A stretch of DNA of 49,993 nt from Desulfobacteraceae bacterium (lineage in GTDB: Bacteria; Desulfobacterota; Desulfobacteria; Desulfobacterales; Desulfobacteraceae), in assembly GCA_004796375.1 (NCBI GenBank), contig QZLA01000319.1:1-49993 (forward strand), read 5' to 3'. Positions within the stretch are counted from its first letter, which is position 1. Every line of letters begins with the position of its first letter. A program made the position numbers and the translations under genes. This document shows positions 17,152 through 25,240 of the stretch, in pieces. The notes below the pieces were generated by a model. It did no database searches, had not been told where the DNA came from, and worked only from the letters and a program-made list of their open reading frames with translations.

Positions 17152-18735
17152 TCAGTCCAGTTTTTTAAATGCCTCTTTGCGGCCCGTATACTTTTCCCTC
17201 AGCTGTGGTTTCATCAGCTTACCGGTCGGATTTCTCGGGACATTATCAAAGATAATTTTTCTGGGCACCTTATAAAGCGACAACTTGGATTTGGCAAACT
17301 CAATCACCTCTTCCTCGGTCAGGCCCCGTCCCTTTTTCAACTGTACAATGGCAAGCACAATCTCAACCAGGCGATCGTCAGGGTAGCCGATGCAGGCCAC
17401 ATCATCGATATCCGGATGGTCCATGAGTGCGTCTTCGATCTCCACCGGATAGATATTTTCACCACCACTGGTGATCATATCCTTCATGCGGTCTACGATG
17501 TAAAAATACCCGTCTTTGTCCTTCTTTAATAAATCTCCGGTATAAAGCCAACCATTTTTTAGTGTTTCTTCCGTTTTTTCAGGGTTGGAATAGTAGGCCA
17601 TCATCATTCGCGGCGTTTTGAAAATCAATTCGCCGACCTCCTCCTCCCCGAGCTCTTTACCAGTGGGGTCAACGATCTTGGCCTGCACCCCGAATGTGGG
17701 TTTGCCAATGGACCCGGGCTTTTCTAAGACATCTTCGGGATAGAGATTGAATGTCCCGCCGCCACCGCCTTCGGTGATACCATATATATTGGATACACCG
17801 CAGGGCAGCTTATCCACCAGGAGCTTCATAATGTCGAACGGTACGGGCTGGGCACCGATCTCCATGTATTTCCACGAGGACAGATCATAGTCCTCCATCC
17901 GGATATCCCCGGATTCAACCGCATTGAGCAGAGCGATCCCGATGGGAACCACAAAAAGCATATCTGTGCATCGCTCTTCGGCCGTGGCTTCAATAATCCA
18001 CTTGGGGTCACGGAACTCCTTGATGATGGTCCCTTTTGCCCCGGTGGCATAAAATGGCGCCCATAGGAACATGGTGCCGCTGTGATAGAGGGGAAGAAAG
18101 ATCAGGTAGTTGTCGTCCTTTTGGACGAAATAGGTCATACCGTTTCCAATGGCGGTGCTGTTGAGGGAGAAATGCGTATGGAGAACGGGCTTGGGTTTTC
18201 CAGTGGTGCCGGAGGTGAACATCATGGCCAGATCGTGATCCCGGTCTACATCCACCAGGGCATCAGACAGGTCATCATATTCCTGCACCACAGACGTGTA
18301 ACTGACCATGTCGGGAGGCACATCATCGCCCACGCAAATATATGATCTTACGGTTTTCAGATCCTTCTGGATGGGCTGTACCACCCGTAAAAATTCAGAT
18401 CCCAGGATAAACACATCCGGATCACAGACCTCTGCAGCGTACAGGACATCCGAAGACTCGAACCGGAAATTCAAAGGAACGACTATTGCCCCCAAACGGA
18501 TAATGGCAAAATAGGTGATGATCCATTCAAGGGAATTGTTCTGCAGGTGCATGACAAAATCACCGTGCTCGACCCCAAGCTCTTTAGACAGATAATTAGC
18601 TGTTCGGTTGATCTCGTCATTGAACCCTTTCCAGGTGAACGTTCGTCGTTCACCCGTGGCCGGCGCGCGCTCGATCAGGCAAACCTTATCGGGTGTATGG
18701 CGAGCATGTTTTGCAGCGTACTCTGAATAATTCAA
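17152..18735 (-). CDS. Acyl-CoA synthetase / AMP-forming ligase
   Basis: A 527-residue ANL-superfamily ligase that activates a carboxylic acid to its CoA ester through an acyl-adenylate. The P-loop FTSGTTGKPKP is at about 171-181, with YGITEGGGGG, the hinge GWLYTGDLLKKDKDGYFYIVDR and GGENIYPVEIED. The C-terminal catalytic lysine lies in NPTGKLMK (about 510). The glycine-rich YGITEGGGGG loop is unusual compared with the common YGxTE. It is the last gene of the catabolic cluster downstream of BKACE, with a 117-base leader carrying a direct repeat. Candidate substrates are acetoacetate released by BKACE or an aryl acid; sequence alone does not decide. Confidence 0.88.
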   Translation of the reverse strand: MNYSEYAAKHARHTPDKVCLIERAPATGERRTFTWKGFNDEINRTANYLSKELGVEHGDFVMHLQNNSLEWIITYFAIIRLGAIVVPLNFRFESSDVLYAAEVCDPDVFILGSEFLRVVQPIQKDLKTVRSYICVGDDVPPDMVSYTSVVQEYDDLSDALVDVDRDHDLAMMFTSGTTGKPKPVLHTHFSLNSTAIGNGMTYFVQKDDNYLIFLPLYHSGTMFLWAPFYATGAKGTIIKEFRDPKWIIEATAEERCTDMLFVVPIGIALLNAVESGDIRMEDYDLSSWKYMEIGAQPVPFDIMKLLVDKLPCGVSNIYGITEGGGGGTFNLYPEDVLEKPGSIGKPTFGVQAKIVDPTGKELGEEEVGELIFKTPRMMMAYYSNPEKTEETLKNGWLYTGDLLKKDKDGYFYIVDRMKDMITSGGENIYPVEIEDALMDHPDIDDVACIGYPDDRLVEIVLAIVQLKKGRGLTEEEVIEFAKSKLSLYKVPRKIIFDNVPRNPTGKLMKPQLREKYTGRKEAFKKLD

Positions 18736-18799
18736 CAGTGCTCCTCCTTTGTGATAATGTTAAACGCTATATATCAATAAAAATTAATCTCCTTTTGCT

Positions 18800-18829
18800 A
18801 TCCGTTATATTCGATTCAACATCCGTTAT
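18800..18829. repeat. 9-bp direct repeat spaced exactly 21 bp, candidate operator
   Basis: ATCCGTTAT occurs at 18800-18808 and again at 18821-18829. The start-to-start distance is 21 bp, two helical turns, so both copies face the same side of DNA. It lies in the 117-base leader between the BKACE and CoA-ligase genes, a sensible place for a regulator such as the nearby Lrp protein. Function is inferred. Confidence 0.45.
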
Positions 18830-18852
18830 GGGCTTCAAGGTTTTGGCCGTAT

Positions 18853-19785
18853 TTAAAACGCCACCTTATCCAGCCCCTTGAGCCCTAAAATCTCACGGGT
18901 TTCATCCGGGGTTGCCGGTTCAAGACTCATCTCCTTGGCAACCCGCTTGATCATGTTGACCTGGTCGGCACTGGCTTTGGCCATGATGCCCTTCCCGGCA
19001 TAAACAGAGTCTTCAAGCCCGACCCTGACATTCTGTGCCCCCATGGCCATAGCCGTGGTGGTTATTGGGATCTGGAACCGGCCGCCGGCCGCTACAGACC
19101 AGGTAAAATTGCCATCGCCCAGTACCTCTTTGGCTTCATCATGAATCAATACCAGGTGCTTGACCGACGGTGTCATCCAGCCGACCATGGGACCGAAAAC
19201 AAACTGCAGATGGACCGGCGGTTTAAGCAGGTTTTCTTCGAGCAGCCAGGACACATAGCTCACATGGCCCAGCTCATAGATCTCCAGCTCCGGTTTGGTA
19301 TCGATCTCAAGAAAAGTCCTGCCATAGATCATATCATCGTTGAATGTCGGCCTGAAGGTCACATTCTTGCACAATTCGAGGTACTCGGGTTCCCAGTCAT
19401 ACTTGAATTCCTTGAACCGGGATGCGATCTGAAATATACCGAAATTAAAGGGTGCCGGATCAAACGAGCACATCTCAGGGCGCAGTTTTTTAATGGGGAT
19501 CAACTTCTCTTCGGTGGTCTGGTTCATGCCGCCGCCGGTGGTGGGAAGGAGCACCATGTCGCAGCGGGCTTTAATCTTGGAATGAACCTCCATGAACAGG
19601 TCCGGATCGGATACCGGCAGGCCGTTTTCCGGGTTTCTTACATGAATATGGGCGATGGCGGCACCGGCCTCCCAGGCCTTGACCGCATCTTCAACAATTT
19701 CATCCGGAGTGATGGGAAGATAATCACTCATGGTGGGAATATGTACCGAGCCGGTGATGGCTGCGGTGATGATTATTTTATTCAT
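18853..19785 (-). CDS. Beta-keto acid cleavage enzyme (BKACE, DUF849; Kce-like)
   Basis: A 310-residue TIM-barrel zinc enzyme of the BKACE family. The founding member Kce converts 3-keto-5-aminohexanoate plus acetyl-CoA to 3-aminobutyryl-CoA plus acetoacetate; relatives cleave many beta-keto acids in the same way. The metal histidines H46 and H48 are in AHIHVRNPENG, at the same numbers as in Kce, and the glutamate ligand is probably E258 in VGLEDSVYAGKG. Also present are LLPTTGGG and SFDPAPFNFG. It follows the Lrp gene by 33 bases. No lysine-fermentation genes (kamA, kamDE, kdd) are nearby, so a non-lysine beta-keto acid, probably from the adjacent aminotransferase, is inferred. Confidence 0.9.
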   Translation of the reverse strand: MNKIIITAAITGSVHIPTMSDYLPITPDEIVEDAVKAWEAGAAIAHIHVRNPENGLPVSDPDLFMEVHSKIKARCDMVLLPTTGGGMNQTTEEKLIPIKKLRPEMCSFDPAPFNFGIFQIASRFKEFKYDWEPEYLELCKNVTFRPTFNDDMIYGRTFLEIDTKPELEIYELGHVSYVSWLLEENLLKPPVHLQFVFGPMVGWMTPSVKHLVLIHDEAKEVLGDGNFTWSVAAGGRFQIPITTTAMAMGAQNVRVGLEDSVYAGKGIMAKASADQVNMIKRVAKEMSLEPATPDETREILGLKGLDKVAF

Positions 19786-19818
19786 GAATTGATCCTCCTT
19801 TAAAACGGTTCATCTGGA

Positions 19819-20316
19819 TTAACAATTATTTATATCAGTTCTGTACTCCTCATTCAAATCAAACACAAAGGCCCTGCTTTCCTTTACCTTGTCGATCACA
19901 AACGATGACTTGATAAAACGGATACCGTCAATCTTGGTCAGCTTTGTGTTCATGAACTCGGCATAGGTTTTGATATTCTTGCTGATCACCTTGAGAATGA
20001 AGTCATTTTCTCCGGATATCTGGTAGCATTCCACCACCTCTTCCAGTGCAGCAAACTTTTCCTTGATATCCTCGACAGATGTCAACTGGCTTAAATTCAG
20101 GCTCAGGTTGACGATCCCCGTAATCAGATACCCCAGCTGCTCAGGATCCACCAGTACGGTGAACCGGGTGATGATTCCTGCCGTTTCAAGCCGCTTGACC
20201 CGCTCAAGGGTCGCGGGGGCAGAAATCCCGACCAGTTTTGACAGCTTGGAATTTGTGGTTTTTCCGTTTTCCTGAAGTGTGTTCAGGATAATTTTATCGA
20301 TTTCATCCAATACCAT
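19819..20316 (-). CDS. Lrp/AsnC-family transcriptional regulator
   Basis: A 165-residue regulator with an N-terminal helix-turn-helix (LDEIDKIILNTLQENGKTTN, then SKLVGISAPATLERVKRLE, about 3-55). A C-terminal RAM/ACT-like ligand domain (about 65-150, with the conserved YQISGENDFILKV segment) follows. Such proteins sense amino acids and often control their own cluster. It sits inside the cluster, 32 bases after the aminotransferase and 33 before BKACE. This makes it the likely local regulator and points to an amino acid as the inducer (inference). Confidence 0.92.
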   Translation of the reverse strand: MVLDEIDKIILNTLQENGKTTNSKLSKLVGISAPATLERVKRLETAGIITRFTVLVDPEQLGYLITGIVNLSLNLSQLTSVEDIKEKFAALEEVVECYQISGENDFILKVISKNIKTYAEFMNTKLTKIDGIRFIKSSFVIDKVKESRAFVFDLNEEYRTDINNC

Positions 20317-20348
20317 TTGTCCCTCATTTACAACAATTCATGACACTC

Positions 20349-21689
20349 TTATTCAAAGAGTAAATGGTTATATTTTTCTTGGATCAATGGCAACAATTCT
20401 TTTAGGGTCTCATCAATTTTATCCACCAGGAAATCGATCTCTTGGTCGGTCAACACACAGGAAAGGATAAACAGTCCCCTGGGGATATTGAAAACACCCT
20501 TGTTGAGCAGTGACAAGTGCATGAGGGCATGCAGCTTTTCCTCCGATTTGAGAACCACTTCCGGTGTGGTGGCCGGTTCATTGACAAAATGGATATTCAG
20601 CAACGATCCGATCTGATTGGATTGGATGTTCAGCCCGTTCTGGTCAATAACCCGTTTCAGTCCGGCCTGGAACCGGTCTCCTAAGGCGTTGGCCCTGGCA
20701 ATAGCAGCCCCGTCATATTTACTCATGGCCGCATAACCGGCCTGCATGACCGTTTCATACCCATTAAAGGTGCCGGAGTGATACAGGGGTCTGTCTGTAT
20801 TTTCATGGCAGAAGATGTTCATCACTTCGGCCTTGCCCCCGAACACACCAATAGGAAGCCCGCCGCCCACCACCTTGCCTACCGTGGTGAGATCCGGCGT
20901 CACCCCGTAAAGCGCCTGGCACCCGCCCGGATGGACACGGAACGAGAATATTTCATCAAAAATCAGGAGCACGCCGTTTTCCTGGGTGACCTTTCGGGCG
21001 CGCTCCAGATATCCGTCCACCGGCAGGACCACACCGCCGGCCCCTAAAAACGGTTCCATGATCACGGCGGCCAGGACATCTTTATGCTCAACCACTGCCT
21101 TTTCAAGGGCGTCTGCATCGTTGAACGGCACCTCGAGCATATCTTCGGTCATGCCCTTGGGGATTCCGGCCGTGATCACGTTCTTCTTGGTGGAGGCGGC
21201 CACGCAGTCATGGGTACCGTGAAATCCACCGGACATTTTAAGAATCTTGTCCTTCCCGGTATAGGTTCGTGCCGTGCGCAATGCAAAAAGCGTTGCCTCG
21301 GTGCCGCTGTTGACAAACCTGACCTTGTCAAATCCCGGCACCCGTTCGCACAGAAGTTTTGCAAGTTTTGCCTGGCTCTGGCTGGGTGTGGAAAACTGGG
21401 ACCCTTTTTTTATCCCTTCAGTTACGGCATTGGTAATATCCGGGTCTCCATGCCCATGGATAAGGGCACCGTAGGCATTGGTCACATCCAGAAGTTTATG
21501 GCCCTCCGGGGTGTAAACATATGCGCCTTCTCCATATTCAATATGCAGGGGATGGGGCCTGAAATAACTCAGGCTTCTGGTGGCTCCCCCGGGAATGTAA
21601 TTGATCAGGTCGTCATGCCGTTTTTTACATTCCGGAAATTTATCAGTATAGGTTTGCGAAATTTCATTTTCGATCCGGGTTTCAATCAT
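20349..21689 (-). CDS. Class III PLP aminotransferase, beta-amino acid transaminase-like (GSA aminomutase fold)
   Basis: A 446-residue fold-type I PLP enzyme. The PLP lysine is K272 in TVGKVVGGGLPIG, with NSGTEATLFALRTAR and SGGFHGTHD forming the cofactor cup. The overall pattern is that of glutamate-1-semialdehyde aminomutase. However, IPGGATRSLSYFRPHPL near the N-terminus puts R38 where beta-phenylalanine aminotransferase of Variovorax has its carboxylate-binding arginine, and NIPRGLFILS (R404) matches that enzyme's C-terminal arginine segment (comparison from memory). A heme-pathway hemL is less likely because the gene lies between an MIO enzyme and an Lrp/BKACE pair. Predicted reaction: beta-amino acid plus 2-oxo acid to beta-keto acid. 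Confidence 0.85.
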   Translation of the reverse strand: MIETRIENEISQTYTDKFPECKKRHDDLINYIPGGATRSLSYFRPHPLHIEYGEGAYVYTPEGHKLLDVTNAYGALIHGHGDPDITNAVTEGIKKGSQFSTPSQSQAKLAKLLCERVPGFDKVRFVNSGTEATLFALRTARTYTGKDKILKMSGGFHGTHDCVAASTKKNVITAGIPKGMTEDMLEVPFNDADALEKAVVEHKDVLAAVIMEPFLGAGGVVLPVDGYLERARKVTQENGVLLIFDEIFSFRVHPGGCQALYGVTPDLTTVGKVVGGGLPIGVFGGKAEVMNIFCHENTDRPLYHSGTFNGYETVMQAGYAAMSKYDGAAIARANALGDRFQAGLKRVIDQNGLNIQSNQIGSLLNIHFVNEPATTPEVVLKSEEKLHALMHLSLLNKGVFNIPRGLFILSCVLTDQEIDFLVDKIDETLKELLPLIQEKYNHLLFE

Positions 21690-21753
21690 GAGTCATCCCT
21701 TTTTCAGAAATTTAATAAACCATAAATAGTATTCAATTGACGGCGGTTGAATG

Positions 21754-21802
21754 TTAAGAACCCCGCAGAACCGATTCATACCGATTCCGCAGGGATTCTT
21801 AA
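21754..21802. repeat. Long inverted repeat (hairpin) between MIO-enzyme and aminotransferase genes
   Basis: Plus-strand arms are TTAAGAACCCC + GCAGAA (21754-21770) and TTCCGC + A + GGGATTCTTAA (21785-21802). They form about 17 pairs with one bulged base and some G-T pairs, around a 14-base loop. There is no T-run on the minus strand, so it is not a classic terminator. Within a same-strand operon it could be an attenuator, an RNA-stability stem or a processing site. Confidence 0.6.
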
Positions 21803-21834
21803 ACATGGGTCCAGTTTGGCTCCAGTCCCAAGCT

Positions 21835-23457
21835 CTATTTTTTTTCATGAACGATCAACAGTTCGCCAACCTCTTTTTCGACCTTTTCAACAAATTCACC
21901 CGATTCAATCCGGGCTTTCAGGGTTTCCATATCATCGATGTACACCTTGTCATAATCCATATACCCCAGGGTTTCACGGACCAGATCATACATGATCTTC
22001 CCTGAGGGACTGAGGCGTTCCACATCTCTCTGGTCCGCGGCCTGGGCGGCGCACAGCAACTCAAAAGAGAGGATATGGTTGGTATTTTCAACAATTTTTC
22101 GTGTCTTCCTGCCGGCGATCAGTCCGAAGCTGACAATATCCTGGAAATCCGCCGTGGAGGTGATGGACTGGATGGATGCGGGTACGGCCAATGTCCGGTT
22201 CTCAGCCACCAGGGAGGTGGTCATGAACTGACCGCCCATGAGTCCCATCCTTACCCCGGTGTCCTCCTTGCACAGGAAGGGGGGCAGTCCCGTGCTGTGG
22301 GCTTCATCCATGAACCGGTCGATGCGCCTGTCGCTGACCACACCGATGTTCACCATGGAGATGCCAAGGCAATCCATGGCAAAAGAGATGGGCTGGCCGT
22401 GGAAGTGGCCGTTGTGGAAAAATGTATCCAGCTCGGTAAATATCAGCGGATTGTCGTTGCTTGAATTCAACTCCCGGGTCAGGGCCTCGTAGGCACGGGC
22501 GCACGCTTCTTTGGTGGGCCCCACAAATTGAGGGGTGCAGCGGATGGAATATGCATCCTCAACCGGAATATGCGCCACGGAAACCCCTTTATGCTCCTTG
22601 AGGGTGGATTGAAGCTTGTAAGAGAGTTCCACCTCATCGATCGCCATTTTACTGCCCTTGAGCAGGTTGGTCAGGTTGACGGCCGTGGCATACTGACCGG
22701 GATGATATTTCTGCTCATGCACAATGGGATCAAACGGATTAAACCGCCCCATGAGTGTTTCAATGGCAAATGCAGCAATGATATCCGAGCTCTTCAATGT
22801 GATGGTGGCTTCCTGAATCACCTGGGAGGCAAGCCCGACCATGGCTGACGTCCCGTTGATCAGGGAAAGCCCCTCTTTGGCATTCAGGTACATCAGCTCG
22901 ATGCCGGCAGCATCCATGGCCTCTTTACCCGGCATCACCTTTCCGTTGAATTTTGCTTTCCACTCTCCAAACCCGACTGCGGCAATACATCCTAAAGGTC
23001 CCAAGTCGCCGCTGGTCCCCAGAGATCCTTTTCTCGGGACCACCGGGAACACCTGTTTATTGATCATATCCAGGTAAATTCTGAGATTCTTTTCCTTTAT
23101 TCCAGAAAAACCGCGGCAAAGCGAATTGGCCCTTGCAATCATGAAAGTTCTGACCAGGGTATCCTCAAAGGGTTTACCCACCTGGGTCGTGATGGCCCGG
23201 ACCAGGTTTTTCTGGAAATCATTGTCCCGCTCCCTGGGCAGAAGATAATCAACCAGGCCGCCGCAGCTGGTGTTCACGCCGTAAATACAGCGCTCCTCAT
23301 TGGCCCATTTATCAACCAGTGCCCGGCATTCACGGATCTTGGGCCAGTTGCTCTCATCAATTTCAACTTTTATGGACAGATCGTTACCTACCTGAATCAA
23401 CTCCTCAATGGTCAGGTTATACCCGTCCAGAATCAGTGTATTGTCTTTGATCGGCAT
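21835..23457 (-). CDS. MIO-dependent aromatic amino acid ammonia-lyase / 2,3-aminomutase family enzyme
   Basis: A 540-residue member of the HAL/PAL/TAL and aminomutase superfamily. The cofactor triad is Thr148-Ser149-Gly150 in SLGTSGDLGPLG rather than the usual Ala-Ser-Gly; a Thr-Ser-Gly MIO is known from the Pantoea phenylalanine aminomutase AdmH. Other family blocks are YGVNTSCGGL (catalytic Y59), AYSIRCTPQFVGP, SSNDNPLIF and GHFHGQPISFAMD. The segment that sets substrate in lyases reads NLVRAITTQVG, lacking the His of tyrosine lyases or the Ser-His of histidine lyases, so the substrate is unresolved. Upstream AT-rich DNA holds a promoter. With the transaminase and BKACE downstream, an aminomutase producing a beta-amino acid is favoured over a lyase (inference). 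Confidence 0.87.
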   Translation of the reverse strand: MPIKDNTLILDGYNLTIEELIQVGNDLSIKVEIDESNWPKIRECRALVDKWANEERCIYGVNTSCGGLVDYLLPRERDNDFQKNLVRAITTQVGKPFEDTLVRTFMIARANSLCRGFSGIKEKNLRIYLDMINKQVFPVVPRKGSLGTSGDLGPLGCIAAVGFGEWKAKFNGKVMPGKEAMDAAGIELMYLNAKEGLSLINGTSAMVGLASQVIQEATITLKSSDIIAAFAIETLMGRFNPFDPIVHEQKYHPGQYATAVNLTNLLKGSKMAIDEVELSYKLQSTLKEHKGVSVAHIPVEDAYSIRCTPQFVGPTKEACARAYEALTRELNSSNDNPLIFTELDTFFHNGHFHGQPISFAMDCLGISMVNIGVVSDRRIDRFMDEAHSTGLPPFLCKEDTGVRMGLMGGQFMTTSLVAENRTLAVPASIQSITSTADFQDIVSFGLIAGRKTRKIVENTNHILSFELLCAAQAADQRDVERLSPSGKIMYDLVRETLGYMDYDKVYIDDMETLKARIESGEFVEKVEKEVGELLIVHEKK

Positions 23458-23494
23458 GGTTTCCTCCTAATAGAAATTTGGATTGCTTAAACTA

Positions 23495-23524
23495 AGGCTA
23501 ATCAAAACCCGAAGATGATGTCAA
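23495..23524 (-). promoter_or_regulatory. Putative promoter upstream of the MIO-enzyme gene
   Basis: On the minus strand TTGACA (23524-23519) precedes TAGCCT (23500-23495) with an 18-base spacer, about 40 bases before the ATG at 23457. The -35 is perfect but the -10 is weak, suggesting an activated promoter. An AT-rich tract and an 8-bp inverted repeat (AATTTAGA 23589-23596 with TCTAAATT 23604-23611) lie upstream. Confidence 0.45.
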
Positions 23525-23628
23525 GCATTTTTTATATTTTTATTAGGAGAAATTAATATTTTTTTGAATTTTATAAAGCCCCGAGCGGAATTTAGATTTA
23601 TTTTCTAAATTATTGGGTCATTTCTTCT

Positions 23629-25212
23629 TTATTTTTTATCTGAAATGCCGGACATGATGTATTCGGACAGTGCCGTAATGGTCAGGCTTGGATTCACGCC
23701 CAGGTTGGCCGAAACCACGGATCCGTCGGCCACGTAAAGGCCGGGATAATTGAACACCTCTCCGTTGCGGTCCACCACCCCGGTGTCCGGAGAATCGCCC
23801 ATACAGCACCCCCCCAGGATATGGGCGGTTGTGGAGCAGTCCAGCAGGACTTCAGGAAAAGAGCTCAAGGGGTCGCCATCCATTTTTTCAGCCATCCGCC
23901 GGGCCACTTCATTGGCCACCGGAATATAGGCCGGGGATCGTTTGTGTCCCTTGGGAAGGCCCGAGGTCAGCCCTTTCCGTCCCAGGCGCCACCAGCCCCG
24001 TTTGTAATTCAGCTTCAGGTGATTTTCATCGGTCTGCATCACCAGCAGGACCGACGTGCTGGATGCCTTGCCAAACGGCCACAGCAGCTTGATAAAAAGC
24101 CAGGGGTTTTTAAAGACATTCCCCATGTATTTCAGTGCCCGCGGGACCTTCCCCCCCCCGTCGGTCATGATGGTCAGCAAGCTCAGCAAAAGATCCGATC
24201 CCTTATTGTAGCGAACCATTTCAATGTGAGTGGTCTCATCCACATGTACACCGGAAGTGATGGCGATCTGATCATTCCAGTCTGTTTCCCTGTCCCTTGA
24301 CCGGACGCCGAGCAGGACCTCGGAATTGGTCCGTACATACTCCCCGAGACAGGGGGATATGTCCGGCAACCAGCCTTTGTCCCTGCATTCATGAAGCAGC
24401 TTGACCGTTCCCAGTACGCCGCCGCTGAACACCACCCCTTTTGCGCGCCATGTTTTCGAACCGGCAAAAGGGTTCCCCACCGTGCGGGAAGTCACCTCAT
24501 ATCCGTCATTGGTTTTCTTTACCGCCGTCACCTCTGTCAGGGGGAAAACCCTTGCACCCAGCCCTCTGGCCAAATAGAGGTAATTTTTGTCCAGCGTATT
24601 TTTGGCCCCGACCCGGCACCCCACCATGCAGGCGCCGCAAAAGGTGCACCCGGTACGTTCCGGACCTTTTCCGTCAAAGTAAGGATCTTTGACCGTCTCA
24701 TCCGGTCTGCCGAAATAGATCCCCACATCATTTTTATGAAAGGTATCCTTTCCCCTCAACTCCTGGCCCACCTCCCTCAGATACCGGTCGGCAATCCCCA
24801 CCTGGGGGCTTGGATTCGCACCCAGCATTGCTTTTGCCGTCTCATAATGGGGCAAAAGTATTTCCTTCCAGTTGCCTTTGCCCCACTCCGGGCGTTCAAA
24901 CACTTTGTCCGGCGGAGTCAGTAACTGGTTGGCATATACCAGGCTGCCGCCGCCCACGCCACCGCCATGAAGGATGTATACATGCCTGAAAAAGGTGAGC
25001 ATCTGGAATCCATAACACCTCAGCAACGGAAACCATAAAAAATTCTTGATACCCCAGTTGGTGCGGGGAAAATCTTCGGTCTGCCACTCTTTTCCCTTTT
25101 CAAGTACAGCCACCCGGTATCCTTTTTCGCTCAGCCGCAGTGCAGATACTGATCCGCCGAATCCCGATCCGATCACGATATAGTCATAATTCCGCTCATT
25201 TGAAGATGGCAT
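23629..25212 (-). CDS. GMC-family FAD oxidoreductase, cholesterol-oxidase-like, with ferredoxin-type cysteine motif
   Basis: A 527-residue flavoprotein. The Rossmann motif YIVIGSGFGGSVSALRLSEKG sits at the N-terminus, and the C-terminal GMC segment ends NPSLTITALSEYIMSG. C189, C192, C195 and C199 form CxxCxxCxxxC (CTFCGACMVGC), the spacing of a [4Fe-4S] site. Similar Cys-rich segments occur in bacterial cholesterol-oxidase-like proteins. The ATG at 25212 (MPSSNERN) is preferred over 25266 because an AAGGA-type site precedes it and the longer frame overlaps the hydrolase gene. It lies 171 bases upstream of the MIO-enzyme gene on the same strand. Substrate unknown; a link to the cluster is possible but not shown. 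Confidence 0.82.
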   Translation of the reverse strand: MPSSNERNYDYIVIGSGFGGSVSALRLSEKGYRVAVLEKGKEWQTEDFPRTNWGIKNFLWFPLLRCYGFQMLTFFRHVYILHGGGVGGGSLVYANQLLTPPDKVFERPEWGKGNWKEILLPHYETAKAMLGANPSPQVGIADRYLREVGQELRGKDTFHKNDVGIYFGRPDETVKDPYFDGKGPERTGCTFCGACMVGCRVGAKNTLDKNYLYLARGLGARVFPLTEVTAVKKTNDGYEVTSRTVGNPFAGSKTWRAKGVVFSGGVLGTVKLLHECRDKGWLPDISPCLGEYVRTNSEVLLGVRSRDRETDWNDQIAITSGVHVDETTHIEMVRYNKGSDLLLSLLTIMTDGGGKVPRALKYMGNVFKNPWLFIKLLWPFGKASSTSVLLVMQTDENHLKLNYKRGWWRLGRKGLTSGLPKGHKRSPAYIPVANEVARRMAEKMDGDPLSSFPEVLLDCSTTAHILGGCCMGDSPDTGVVDRNGEVFNYPGLYVADGSVVSANLGVNPSLTITALSEYIMSGISDKK

Positions 25213-25240
25213 GATACATCCTTTTCTTACAATTTTCCGA

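Noticed and set aside
18853-19785. Lysine-fermentation Kce as the specific BKACE assignment
   Set aside because: No lysine aminomutase, 3,5-diaminohexanoate dehydrogenase or related genes are in the window, so the substrate was left open.
20349-21689. hemL (glutamate-1-semialdehyde aminomutase) for the class III aminotransferase
   Set aside because: The fold and motifs are close, but gene context and the R38/R404 segments fit a beta-amino acid transaminase better; kept only as an alternative.
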